NCBI GenBank assembly: GCA_017433195.1
Contig: JAFRHR010000038.1
Span: 1-40,477 of the forward strand
Source: a bacterium
GTDB lineage: Bacteria > Cyanobacteriota > Vampirovibrionia > Gastranaerophilales > Gastranaerophilaceae
Direction: 5' to 3'
DNA: 40,477 nucleotides
The notes under the pieces: generated by a model
What the model was told of the DNA's origin: nothing
Seen by the model: only the letters and a program-made list of their open reading frames with translations
Databases searched by the model: none
Translations under genes and position numbers: made by a program
Part shown: piece by piece, positions 8,130-16,830 of the stretch
How positions within the stretch are numbered: position 1 is the first letter of the stretch
How the letters are laid out: each line of letters begins with the position of its first letter

Positions 8130-8258
8130 ATTGAAATTTCTCCCTCTCCTGATAGGAGAGGGAGACTATAATTATAAAGTCGGGACATAACGAACGAAGT
8201 TTTAGTCCCGAGAGTTTCTTTCGTCATTTCTTTGCGGTCAAAGAAATGACAAATAACT
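8130..8258. repeat. Hairpin-rich intergenic segment between ribF and groEL
   Basis: The gap 8034-8333 has no gene. It holds TCTCCCTCTCCT/AGGAGAGGGAGA (about 8141-8167), a GGGAC/GTCCC stem, and GTCATTTCTTTG CGGT CAAAGAAATGAC (about 8224-8251, 12-bp stem). None is followed by a clear T-run, so they look like dispersed palindromic repeats rather than terminators. Confidence 0.55.
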
Positions 8259-8280
8259 TATTTTAATTTATTTCAGCAAT

Positions 8281-8312
8281 AAAAAAGGGCGACTATAAAG
8301 TCGCCCTTTTTT
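8281..8312 (-). terminator. Rho-independent terminator of groESL
   Basis: Stem GGGCGACT/AGTCGCCC (8287-8294 / 8299-8306) with a 4-nt loop, flanked by A6 and T6 runs, so it can work in both directions. It lies 22 bp beyond the groEL stop. Confidence 0.92.
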
Positions 8313-8333
8313 AATTTTATACGGAGGTATAAA

Positions 8334-9995
<1,662 letters not shown>

Positions 9996-10011
9996 TTAAA
10001 TTATAAAATTA

Positions 10012-10299
10012 CTAACCTAACACTGCTAATGCATCTTTTACTGATAAAATTTTGTATTCCTGTCCGTCAACTTTTATATCTGTACCGGAGTATTTAGCGT
10101 AAAGTATAACATCGCCAACTTTAACATCCATTGGTTCTCTTTCTCCGTTATCCGTAACTCTTCCCGGTCCAACTGCTATGATTTCACCCTTTTGAGGTTT
10201 TTCTTTTGCACTGTCAGGAATAAATATTCCGCCTGAAGTCTGTTCTGTGTCTTCAATAACTTTAATTACAATTTTGTCTGATAATGGTTTAATTGCCAT
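10012..10299 (-). CDS. groES: Co-chaperonin GroES
   Basis: The 95-aa lid of the GroEL chamber. Visible are IKPLSDKIVIK at the start, the mobile loop EQTSGGIFIPDSAKEKPQKGEIIAVGPG (split here by normal family variation), and the end VDGQEYKILSVKDALAVLG. An AGGAGG site lies 5 nt before the ATG. groEL follows after 28 bp. The 193-bp spacer to the divergent PilZ gene shows no CIRCE inverted repeat (TTAGCACTC-N9-GAGTGCTAA), so HrcA control is not evident. A possible minus-strand promoter is TTGATT-18-TAATAT just before the ribosome site, but it is weakly supported. Confidence 0.98.
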   Translation of the reverse strand: MAIKPLSDKIVIKVIEDTEQTSGGIFIPDSAKEKPQKGEIIAVGPGRVTDNGEREPMDVKVGDVILYAKYSGTDIKVDGQEYKILSVKDALAVLG

Positions 10300-10457
10300 A
10301 ACGCCTCCTTATATTATTCACTCTCTATTTATACAATCAAAATAAATAAAATAATTAAAAGTTAATGAAAAATTAATAATTGTATTAAAATTTTTTAAAG
10401 TATTAATAAACAGAGGCTAAATGAATATACAAAAGATAAAATCAGAACATAAACTTT

Positions 10458-10486
10458 TTGCCATAATATCCGAAAAATGTTAATAT
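10458..10486 (+). promoter_or_regulatory. Leaderless promoter of the PilZ gene
   Basis: TTGCCA (10458-10463), 17-nt spacer ending in TGT, then TAATAT (10481-10486). Six nt (CAGATT) separate it from the ATG at 10493. Confidence 0.75.
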
Positions 10487-10492
10487 CAGATT

Positions 10493-11149
10493 ATGGGAAA
10501 TGAGGTTGATAAAGACGTCTTAACGCTTTTTAAAGCTATTAAAATCTATTATAGTCTCAGCAAAGGTGATTTACAGCAAATCACTGCAAGTAATGTTGAA
10601 ATAGCTAACAACCGTGTAATTTTTACTTCGGACGAAATTCTTGAAATGGTTCCCAATACCTCGGTAATAATCCATTTTTATACCTCTGACGGGATTTATA
10701 TTACAAATGCATTGTTTATAAAACTTATTCAGGAAGATGACAAATATAAATACATAACAACATACCCCACACAAGGCAGCCATTCCCAAAGACGCATGTA
10801 CTACAGAACAAATCTAAAATGCGATATTACACTTGAAGTAAATACTCTTTATGACGATTTCGTTTTTTATACAAGAAGTGTTCACAATATCTCTGCCGGA
10901 GGATTCAGCTTCATGTCCCCGACAAATAAATTTCCTCAGGCAAAAAGCATAAAAGCAACTTTTAAATTGGGTGACAATGAAATTAACTGCAAAGCACTTT
11001 TTATCCATGCCACACAAATAAATAAAACAACAGATTACCCTTATATGATAGGCTTCAGCTTCACAAACATATCAAAAGAAAATACCGATATTATCAGTAA
11101 ACAATGCTTTTTATACCAGATAGAACAGCGAAAAAACAAGACATTATAA
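10493..11149 (+). CDS. PilZ domain protein (c-di-GMP receptor candidate)
   Basis: A 218-aa soluble protein. The N-terminal half is a YcgR-N-like beta domain (ITASNVEIANNRVIFTSDEILEMV...). The C-terminal half starts at RRMYYR (Arg100, Arg101, Arg105), which fits the RxxxR c-di-GMP motif, followed by HNISAGGFSF (about 128-137), the (D/N)xSxxG motif. Both binding motifs look intact, so c-di-GMP binding is likely. The target (motility, secretion or polysaccharide) is not indicated by the neighbours. Transcribed alone or with the 85-aa gene downstream, from a leaderless promoter. Confidence 0.88.
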   Translation: MGNEVDKDVLTLFKAIKIYYSLSKGDLQQITASNVEIANNRVIFTSDEILEMVPNTSVIIHFYTSDGIYITNALFIKLIQEDDKYKYITTYPTQGSHSQRRMYYRTNLKCDITLEVNTLYDDFVFYTRSVHNISAGGFSFMSPTNKFPQAKSIKATFKLGDNEINCKALFIHATQINKTTDYPYMIGFSFTNISKENTDIISKQCFLYQIEQRKNKTL

Positions 11150-11220
11150 TTATCTTTTCGAAAAATTGACTTTGGGGAAATTATCACTAAAATATAAAGT
11201 GAGTAGAGTAGGATGACAAA

Positions 11221-11478
11221 ATGAATTTATTAGAAAGATTAAAGAGCTTTGAAAAAGATTACATGTTTCTTCACTGGGCAACAGGGAATGAATACGGAAG
11301 ACTAGCGTATGTGGGAAGTGATTACGTTGAATTTGACATTCTTGATGTCGATACAATGGAATACAAAGAAACAGCTATCATTAACTCGCAATTGATACTT
11401 GAAGCAGTATTCGGCGGTCCGGATATCTCAAGAATTGTTGCTGAAGTTTCTGCACAAATACCCTACGGCCAAGAATAA
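11221..11478 (+). CDS. Small hypothetical protein (85 aa)
   Basis: Not recognised. The 85-aa sequence starts with a helix (LLERLKSFEKDY) followed by a run of probable beta strands (GRLAYVGSDYVEFDILDVDTMEYKETAIINSQLILEAVFG) typical of small SH3-like or Sm-like barrels, and ends in a short tail. An Sm-like fold is a guess only. There is a GTAGG about 10 nt before the ATG; no membrane segment or signal peptide. It is followed by three perfect palindromes in the next 160 bp. Confidence 0.7.
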   Translation: MNLLERLKSFEKDYMFLHWATGNEYGRLAYVGSDYVEFDILDVDTMEYKETAIINSQLILEAVFGGPDISRIVAEVSAQIPYGQE

Positions 11479-11505
11479 TCGAGTAGGATAAAGGGATAAA
11501 TATAC

Positions 11506-11633
11506 GGCAGAATTAAAATTCTGCCAATTCAATGCAGATAAACCGAATTCGTGCACATACAATATACTGCCTTTACATTTTTGCGAAATTTCATATGAAA
11601 TTTCGCAAAAAAAAAGTTTGCCGAATGGCAAAC
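11506..11633. repeat. Three consecutive perfect palindromes
   Basis: GGCAGAATTAAAATTCTGCC (11506-11525); a 34-bp perfect palindrome 11578-11611 centred on CATATG (arms TTTTTGCGAAATTT / AAATTTCGCAAAAA); and GTTTGCC-GAAT-GGCAAAC (11616-11633). The second is followed by an A-run, so in minus orientation it could terminate; in plus orientation none has a T-run. Confidence 0.8.
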
Positions 11634-11948
11634 AATTAAAATAAACACGAGGATATTAAGAGAGTATAAAAAGAATCTTTTTTTCAAACTTTTTTTATCT
11701 ATAAATCAGATTAAAGTTTGTGACTTTTTTCCACTTACAATAGACTATTTATTTTCCCTTTCATGTCCTTACTCTTATATAAAGTATTTCGTTTTTAAAA
11801 AATTGCTAAAATTGCTCAAAATATTAAGATATGTAACAAAAAAATTGAATTATGAAATTAGATATTTTGTATATACTTTATATATATGTAAGAGAGATAA
11901 CAAAGTTTATTTTATATACCCTAATTCCCTTCCTAACAGAAATTTTAT

Positions 11949-11973
11949 ACTCCTCATTCGAGGAGTTTTTTTT
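11949..11973 (+). terminator. Rho-independent terminator without an obvious gene
   Basis: ACTCCTC-ATTC-GAGGAGT stem followed by eight T. The nearest annotated plus-strand gene ends 470 bp upstream, so a small RNA or a very long 3' UTR may end here. Confidence 0.85.
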
Positions 11974-12250
11974 GCAAATTTTGCGTAGAGTGACGGCGGC
12001 GAAAGCCGACTAACTCGAAGTAGCGCAACGCAAAATTCGTGGCAATTTTACGCAAGTAAAATATAGCGAATTACTGCGATGCGTGAAGCAATAATTTGCA
12101 TTCAATCTTTAACGCCGTGAAATCCGGATAGCGAGGTTTTAAGTTGCGGCAGTGATAACAAAGCAACGACAAAACCGAGCGTACCAATACAATCATGCAC
12201 TCTGCCGAAGAAAACAATTGAGTATTGTTTTGTGAGAGGTGTGAGCAACG
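11974..12250. other. Hairpin-rich non-coding block of higher GC
   Basis: No gene-like ORF. It contains several inverted repeats: CAAATTTTGCG/CGCAAAATT (outer), ATTTTAC-GCAA-GTAAAAT (12045-12062), GCGAATTACTGC/AGCAATAATTTGC (about 12066-12100), and AAAACAAT/ATTGTTTT (about 12210-12231). It is richer in GC than its surroundings and contains AATCCGGATAGCGA (12121-12134), which recurs at 27524-27537. It looks like remnants of a palindromic mobile element or a structured RNA. Confidence 0.5.
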
Positions 12251-12258
12251 GGAGATTG

Positions 12259-12290
12259 ATACCCACCCTAACCCTCCCTAATTAGGGAGA
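12259..12290. repeat. Nested palindromic repeat, left half
   Basis: ATACCCACCCTAACC followed by the 16-bp palindrome CTCCCTAATTAGGGAG (12274-12289). The right arm (GGTGGGTA) is missing. Confidence 0.7.
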
Positions 12291-12301
12291 GAACTAAACA
12301 T

Positions 12302-12331
12302 TTGACATACCCTCAAAAATTCCTGTACCAT
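12302..12331 (+). promoter_or_regulatory. Leaderless promoter of rnhA
   Basis: Consensus TTGACA (12302-12307), 18-nt spacer, TACCAT (12326-12331), then 6 nt to the ATG at 12338. This argues against using the upstream TTG at 12302 as a start, because that TTG is part of the -35 box. Confidence 0.6.
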
Positions 12332-12337
12332 TATGGT

Positions 12338-12811
12338 ATGGAAGAAAAAACTTTTGTTGAAATTTACACAGACGGAGCGTGCAGCGGGAACCCCGGAAAC
12401 GGCGGATACGGGGCAATAATAAAATTCGTTGATTCGCAGGGAAAAGCACACGAAAAAGAATTAACTGACGGTTTTCTGAAAACCACAAACAACCGTATGG
12501 AACTTTTAGCACCCATAGTTGCACTTGAAGCACTTACAAAACCCTGCAAAGTCGATTTATATTCCGACAGCAAGTATTTAACCGATGCTTTTAATCAACA
12601 CTGGCTTGAGAGTTGGGAAAAACGAGGGTGGAAAACCGCTGATAAAAAGCCTGTTAAAAACCTTGAACTATGGCAAAGGCTCCTAAAAGCGATGAAAAAA
12701 CACGAAGTAAAATATATTTGGGTAAAAGGTCACAACGGACACGCCTACAATGAAAGATGTGACAGACTTGCCGTTGAATCAAGCAAAACCGCAACAAAAG
12801 AGGATATATAA
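12338..12811 (+). CDS. rnhA: Ribonuclease HI
   Basis: RNase HI cleaves the RNA strand of RNA-DNA hybrids (R-loops, primers). The 157-aa protein has all four acidic metal ligands in context: [12 protein letters not shown] (Asp), NNRMELLAP (Glu), LYSDSKYL (Asp), and ERCDRLA (Asp), plus the handle-like [11 protein letters not shown] segment and [11 protein letters not shown] with the conserved His. I used the ATG at 12338, since the reading frame extension to TTG 12302 adds non-conserved residues and includes the promoter. Confidence 0.95.
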   Translation: MEEKTFVEIYTDGACSGNPGNGGYGAIIKFVDSQGKAHEKELTDGFLKTTNNRMELLAPIVALEALTKPCKVDLYSDSKYLTDAFNQHWLESWEKRGWKTADKKPVKNLELWQRLLKAMKKHEVKYIWVKGHNGHAYNERCDRLAVESSKTATKEDI

Positions 12812-12852
12812 ATTTATTTGGGGTAAAATATTCATAAATCAAGGAGATGATT

Positions 12853-13125
12853 ATGAGTATTTTTGAAGCCGGAATGTTAATATGCTTTGGTGCAAGCTGG
12901 CCTTTTCAGGTCGCCAAAACCTACAGGACAAAAGACGTTAAAAGCAGAAGCCGTTCTTTTATGTGGATAGTGGAATTAGGTTATATATGCGGAATGATTC
13001 ATAAGATTTTTTACAACTACGATGCTGTTTTTTATCTGTATTTGTTGGACTTTTTACTTGTAGCAACAGATTTGAGCCTGAATTACTATTATCTTTATAA
13101 AAATAAAAAAGCCTGTAAAATTTAA
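12853..13125 (+). CDS. PQ-loop / SemiSWEET-like small membrane protein
   Basis: A 90-aa protein with three hydrophobic helices: about 3-21, 36-52 and 62-82. The first ends in WPFQVAKTYRTKDVKSRSRSF, which matches the PQ-loop pattern (P-x-Q/PQ then RTK, then S) of SemiSWEET-type half transporters that dimerise to move small sugars or related solutes across the inner membrane. In this protein the motif is P-F-Q rather than P-Q. Start chosen at 12853: AGGAG lies 7-8 nt upstream, whereas the ATG at 12847 sits inside that ribosome site. The substrate cannot be predicted. Confidence 0.78.
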   Translation: MSIFEAGMLICFGASWPFQVAKTYRTKDVKSRSRSFMWIVELGYICGMIHKIFYNYDAVFYLYLLDFLLVATDLSLNYYYLYKNKKACKI

Positions 13126-13187
13126 AAATGATTTATGTTTATGATAAACTTAAATTGCGTAAAAGATAAACAAAAAGAGGGAATATT

Positions 13188-14684
13188 ATGGAACAACTTG
13201 AAACAAGAGAACCGATTTCAGCAAGAGAAACCATCAGACAGACCAGAATACAAAAACTGACTGATTTAGCGGATATGGGAGTAAATCCTTATCCTTATAC
13301 ATTTGATAAAAATGCCGATTCAAAGTTTTTGCAGGAAAAATATGCAGACCTTGAAGCAGGACAGGAAACGGAAGACAGATATGCCGTTGCAGGTCGTGTT
13401 ATGGCAATAAGAAACAGCGGAATGTTTATTGATTTACAGGATGCTGAAGGGAAAATTCAGATTTTTTCACACAAAGACAATTTGGACGAAGCAAAATTAA
13501 AACTTTTAAAATTAATCGATATCGGGGATATTGTAGGTTTTTACGGAACTATCAGACGTACTCCGAGAGGAGAACTTACAATAAAGACAACCGATTTAAA
13601 GATGTTATCAAAATCTTTATTGAGTTTACCTGAAAAGTTCCACGGTTTAACTGACGTTGAACTCAAGTATCGTCAAAGATACGTTGATTTAATTATGAAT
13701 CAGGAAACAAGAGATACTTTCAAGAAAAGAAGTTTAATAATAAGCAAAATTAGAGAATTCTTGGCAAAAGACGGATTTATGGAAGTTGAAACACCTACTT
13801 TGCAGACAATTGCATCCGGTGCAAACGCAAGACCTTTTGAAACTCACCACAACGCTTTGGATATGGGATTAACACTCAGAATTGCTCTTGAATTGTACTT
13901 AAAGAGATTAATTGTCGGCGGTGTTTCGGAAAGAGTTTTTGAAATAGGAAAATGTTTCAGAAACGAAGGTATTGATACCCGTCACAACCCTGAATTTACA
14001 ATGATAGAATTGTATCAGGCTTATGCTGATTACAATGATATGATGACTTTGACTGAAAATATGGTTGCTTACGTTGCGCAGGAAGTTTTGGGAACAACCA
14101 AAATCAAATACGGCAAAAACGAAATCGACTTAACTCCTCCGTGGGACAGGAAAACCATGTTAGGAGCAATTCAGGAAGAAACAGGAGTTGATTTTGGGGC
14201 ATTCTATACTGCAAAAGAAGCGTTAGACAAGGCAAGAGAACTCCATATCGATGCTGAAGAAGGTATGAACTGGGGACAGGTTGTCGAAAGAGTATTCGAA
14301 GAAAAAGTTGAGCCGAAACTCATTCAGCCGATTCACATCATAGATTATCCGAGAGAAATCTCTCCATTAGCCAAAGTTCACAGAGATAACGACAGATTAA
14401 CGGAAAGATTTGAAACAAGAGTAAATGGCTGGGAAATTGCGAACGCATTTTCTGAATTAAGCGATCCGCTTGATCAGAGACAGCGTTTTGAGGCTCAGGC
14501 TTTGGCTAAAGCAAACGGCGACGAAGAAGCAATGGAAATCGATGAAGACTTCATAAATGCATTAGAATACGGAATGCCTCCGACAGGCGGTATGGGTATG
14601 GGAATTGACAGATTGGTAATGTTACTGACCGATTCTCACACAATCCGTGACGTAATAGCTTTCCCAACAATGAAGAAATTATAA
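13188..14684 (+). CDS. lysS: Lysyl-tRNA synthetase, class II
   Basis: Charges tRNA-Lys. The 498-aa protein has normal length, an N-terminal OB-fold anticodon-binding domain (VAGRVMAIRNSGMFIDLQD, about 66-84), and the class II motifs: motif 1 around FLAKDGFMEVETPTL, motif 2 FEIGKCFRNEGIDTRHNPEF (about 250-270), motif 3 GMGMGIDRLVMLL near the C-terminus. GAGGG precedes the ATG. Its stop overlaps the stop of the convergent peptidase gene by 6 bp. Confidence 0.98.
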   Translation: MEQLETREPISARETIRQTRIQKLTDLADMGVNPYPYTFDKNADSKFLQEKYADLEAGQETEDRYAVAGRVMAIRNSGMFIDLQDAEGKIQIFSHKDNLDEAKLKLLKLIDIGDIVGFYGTIRRTPRGELTIKTTDLKMLSKSLLSLPEKFHGLTDVELKYRQRYVDLIMNQETRDTFKKRSLIISKIREFLAKDGFMEVETPTLQTIASGANARPFETHHNALDMGLTLRIALELYLKRLIVGGVSERVFEIGKCFRNEGIDTRHNPEFTMIELYQAYADYNDMMTLTENMVAYVAQEVLGTTKIKYGKNEIDLTPPWDRKTMLGAIQEETGVDFGAFYTAKEALDKARELHIDAEEGMNWGQVVERVFEEKVEPKLIQPIHIIDYPREISPLAKVHRDNDRLTERFETRVNGWEIANAFSELSDPLDQRQRFEAQALAKANGDEEAMEIDEDFINALEYGMPPTGGMGMGIDRLVMLLTDSHTIRDVIAFPTMKKL

Positions 14685-16733
14685 TTCCTGCATTTCTTCT
14701 TCAATCTTTGAACCGATATAAGAAATTGTTTCGGGGAAATTTTCCTGCAAAATTTTTGAGCGGATAAGGACCTGGTGCCCGTCGCCTTCGTGCTGAAGTC
14801 CCGATAAAATTGCATTTGTTTCGGCAATAACTTCGGTCAGACATCCGCCGATGTTTGAGTGTTTTTTTGCAACAAAATACTGAATTTGTTCTTCACTGAG
14901 AACCGAAGCCTGTTCTTTATATGCATCAAGTTCTCTTTTGAAAATTTCCTGTAATTCTGAATCTTTATTCAGATTGCCTAAAATAACCTCATCTGCCATG
15001 TGCCCCAATTCGTGCATAAATATAAACGGATCGTTTTTAAGTTCTTCCGAAACACATATAGTATTTGAATCAGGATCAAAGCAGGCATTATCTTTTTCGT
15101 ATCCGTAGCATACTTTCGTTCCTGTTTTGGCAAGCAGATACAAATAATCACCCGAAATTTGAGCAATTAACGGACGCAGCTGATAAGACATCTGACAGTT
15201 TTTAACAGTTGCTGTTTCTGTCGTTCCGTCTTTTCTTGTTACTGTAACATCAATACCATCTAAATTAATTTTTGTTCTGTAAAGATTACCCCAAGCAACG
15301 GTGTCTGAAGAATGGTCATCATACTGTCTGAATCTTCTTTCAAAACGTTTACCCACTGCTTCAAATTTTGAACTTTTAATATGCGGTGTTTCCATAATAC
15401 TTTGTTTGCTTTCCGTTCCAAGAGGCGAAGTAAATTCTGTTTTTATAACTCTTTTGTCATCTTTTTCTCCGTAATTTTCAACCGTACCGAGTTTTTTAAC
15501 CTCTTTAATACCGCCTTTTTTATCCAAAACTTCTTTCAAAACCACAAGCACTCCGGGATTTTTCTTACTTCGCTTTGTTAAAGTTCTTGAAACAGGGTTT
15601 CCGTCTTTATCGCTTAATGTTTCGATATAGCCTTTGATATCACCCTCTTTGTCAAAATACTGTTCGAGTTTTATTGAAGCACCTTTTGTTTTTAATTCTG
15701 TCGTTTTTTTGCCGTCTTTTTCAGATATAACTTCTTCACCTGTAACTTCAAGGGTGCCGTCATCTTTTATTTCATAATGAACAACTTTATCTTTATAATG
15801 AAGTTCAAGGAATTTGTCGGAACTGAAGCTGTTTACGGATTTCAGTTTTTTTGAATTATACATTACACATTTCTGAACTTCGGGATTTTCTAATATTCTT
15901 CTGTTTTCATAATCCTCCACATACAAATCCGTATATTTCAGAATATCATCAGCAGTCGGGATTATATTTTTTTGTTCGTCAGTTTTTACAGGCAGATTAA
16001 CCAACTCAAGAACAATACCTTTTGTTTCAAGGTCATTCAATGCTCTGCCCAACATAATAATATCAGTTGTATTAAATCGAGGGACTTCTTTTCCGCCATC
16101 ATTAACTTTCATATCAACAAGTTTTACAACATTTTGCAGAAGGTCTTGTTCGGTAAAGTAATTTGTTTTTAATACGGACACAGAATAATTTAAAAAATCT
16201 TTTTCCTCAAATCTTTCGTCAGTTGATATTTGTTCAAGCATTTTTATTTTGTTTTCCGCTTTTTCGGGAGAATTTGTAAAGTATAAAACTGAGGCAACTG
16301 AATTCATTAACACTTCGTTATTAAGCAGGTTTTCATCAGAAAGAATTTTTTCCGCAACTTCAAAATTATACTGATTGGTCACATTTTTCATAACGTAGAC
16401 CGCATTTTCATAACTTGATATATTTTCATAGGACGGGAGTTTATCCGCAAGCTGAACGTTATATTTGTTGTAATTAATATCCGCTATATGCTTGGCTGTT
16501 GCTCTCATTTTCTCAAATTCTTCGTCAGTCAGTTTTTTTATTGAAGAGTTATTTGAAGAGTGTTCAGAAATTCCAAAATACGTTTTTGTCAAATCAGGAT
16601 TTACAGGTACATAATCAGGGAAACTGTATTCAGTTTCTTGCCCTCGAAATTTCACGACAGGGGCGGAAACTTTTTTATCAAAAGTTTTATTCTTAATTTT
16701 CGATATATTAAAATCTGTCTGAATTAAATTCAT
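14679..16733 (-). CDS. Putative gluzincin metallopeptidase, paralogue A (684 aa)
   Basis: Not a protein I can name. The C-terminal domain has HELGHM (His574, Glu575, His578), with a downstream EVIAE (Glu634/Glu638) preceded by a Cys. This HExxH...ExxAE order fits gluzincin zinc peptidases and resembles the catalytic layout of anthrax lethal factor-like (ATLF) domains. Before it come an N-terminal helical region (about 45-270) and a beta-rich middle (about 300-520) with repeated DxxGxxxGYIE and KNPGVLVVLK units. No signal peptide or membrane helix is seen; the N-terminus carries VVKFRGQ at about 26-32. It is a clear full-length paralogue of the next gene (shared SKKNPGVLVV, LVVL, VENYG, SPLG, ILQENFPETISYIG). 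Likely promoter TTGACT-16-TATTAT about 50 nt upstream; weak ribosome site. Function is inferred. Confidence 0.8.
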   Translation of the reverse strand: MNLIQTDFNISKIKNKTFDKKVSAPVVKFRGQETEYSFPDYVPVNPDLTKTYFGISEHSSNNSSIKKLTDEEFEKMRATAKHIADINYNKYNVQLADKLPSYENISSYENAVYVMKNVTNQYNFEVAEKILSDENLLNNEVLMNSVASVLYFTNSPEKAENKIKMLEQISTDERFEEKDFLNYSVSVLKTNYFTEQDLLQNVVKLVDMKVNDGGKEVPRFNTTDIIMLGRALNDLETKGIVLELVNLPVKTDEQKNIIPTADDILKYTDLYVEDYENRRILENPEVQKCVMYNSKKLKSVNSFSSDKFLELHYKDKVVHYEIKDDGTLEVTGEEVISEKDGKKTTELKTKGASIKLEQYFDKEGDIKGYIETLSDKDGNPVSRTLTKRSKKNPGVLVVLKEVLDKKGGIKEVKKLGTVENYGEKDDKRVIKTEFTSPLGTESKQSIMETPHIKSSKFEAVGKRFERRFRQYDDHSSDTVAWGNLYRTKINLDGIDVTVTRKDGTTETATVKNCQMSYQLRPLIAQISGDYLYLLAKTGTKVCYGYEKDNACFDPDSNTICVSEELKNDPFIFMHELGHMADEVILGNLNKDSELQEIFKRELDAYKEQASVLSEEQIQYFVAKKHSNIGGCLTEVIAETNAILSGLQHEGDGHQVLIRSKILQENFPETISYIGSKIEEEMQEL

Positions 16734-16830
16734 ACAAAAATCCCGAGATAATAACTGACTACAGGATTAACACCCGTAAATAATAAAATTTGTCAAAAAT
16801 CAGTCAATTGTAACTAAATGTTTACCAAAA

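Noticed and set aside
11803-11988. 61-aa open frame in the non-coding block
   Set aside because: It reads through the strong terminator at 11949-11973, has no ribosome site and low-complexity composition.
12302-12337. TTG start extending rnhA by 12 residues
   Set aside because: The TTG is part of the -35 box TTGACA and the added residues are not conserved in RNase HI.
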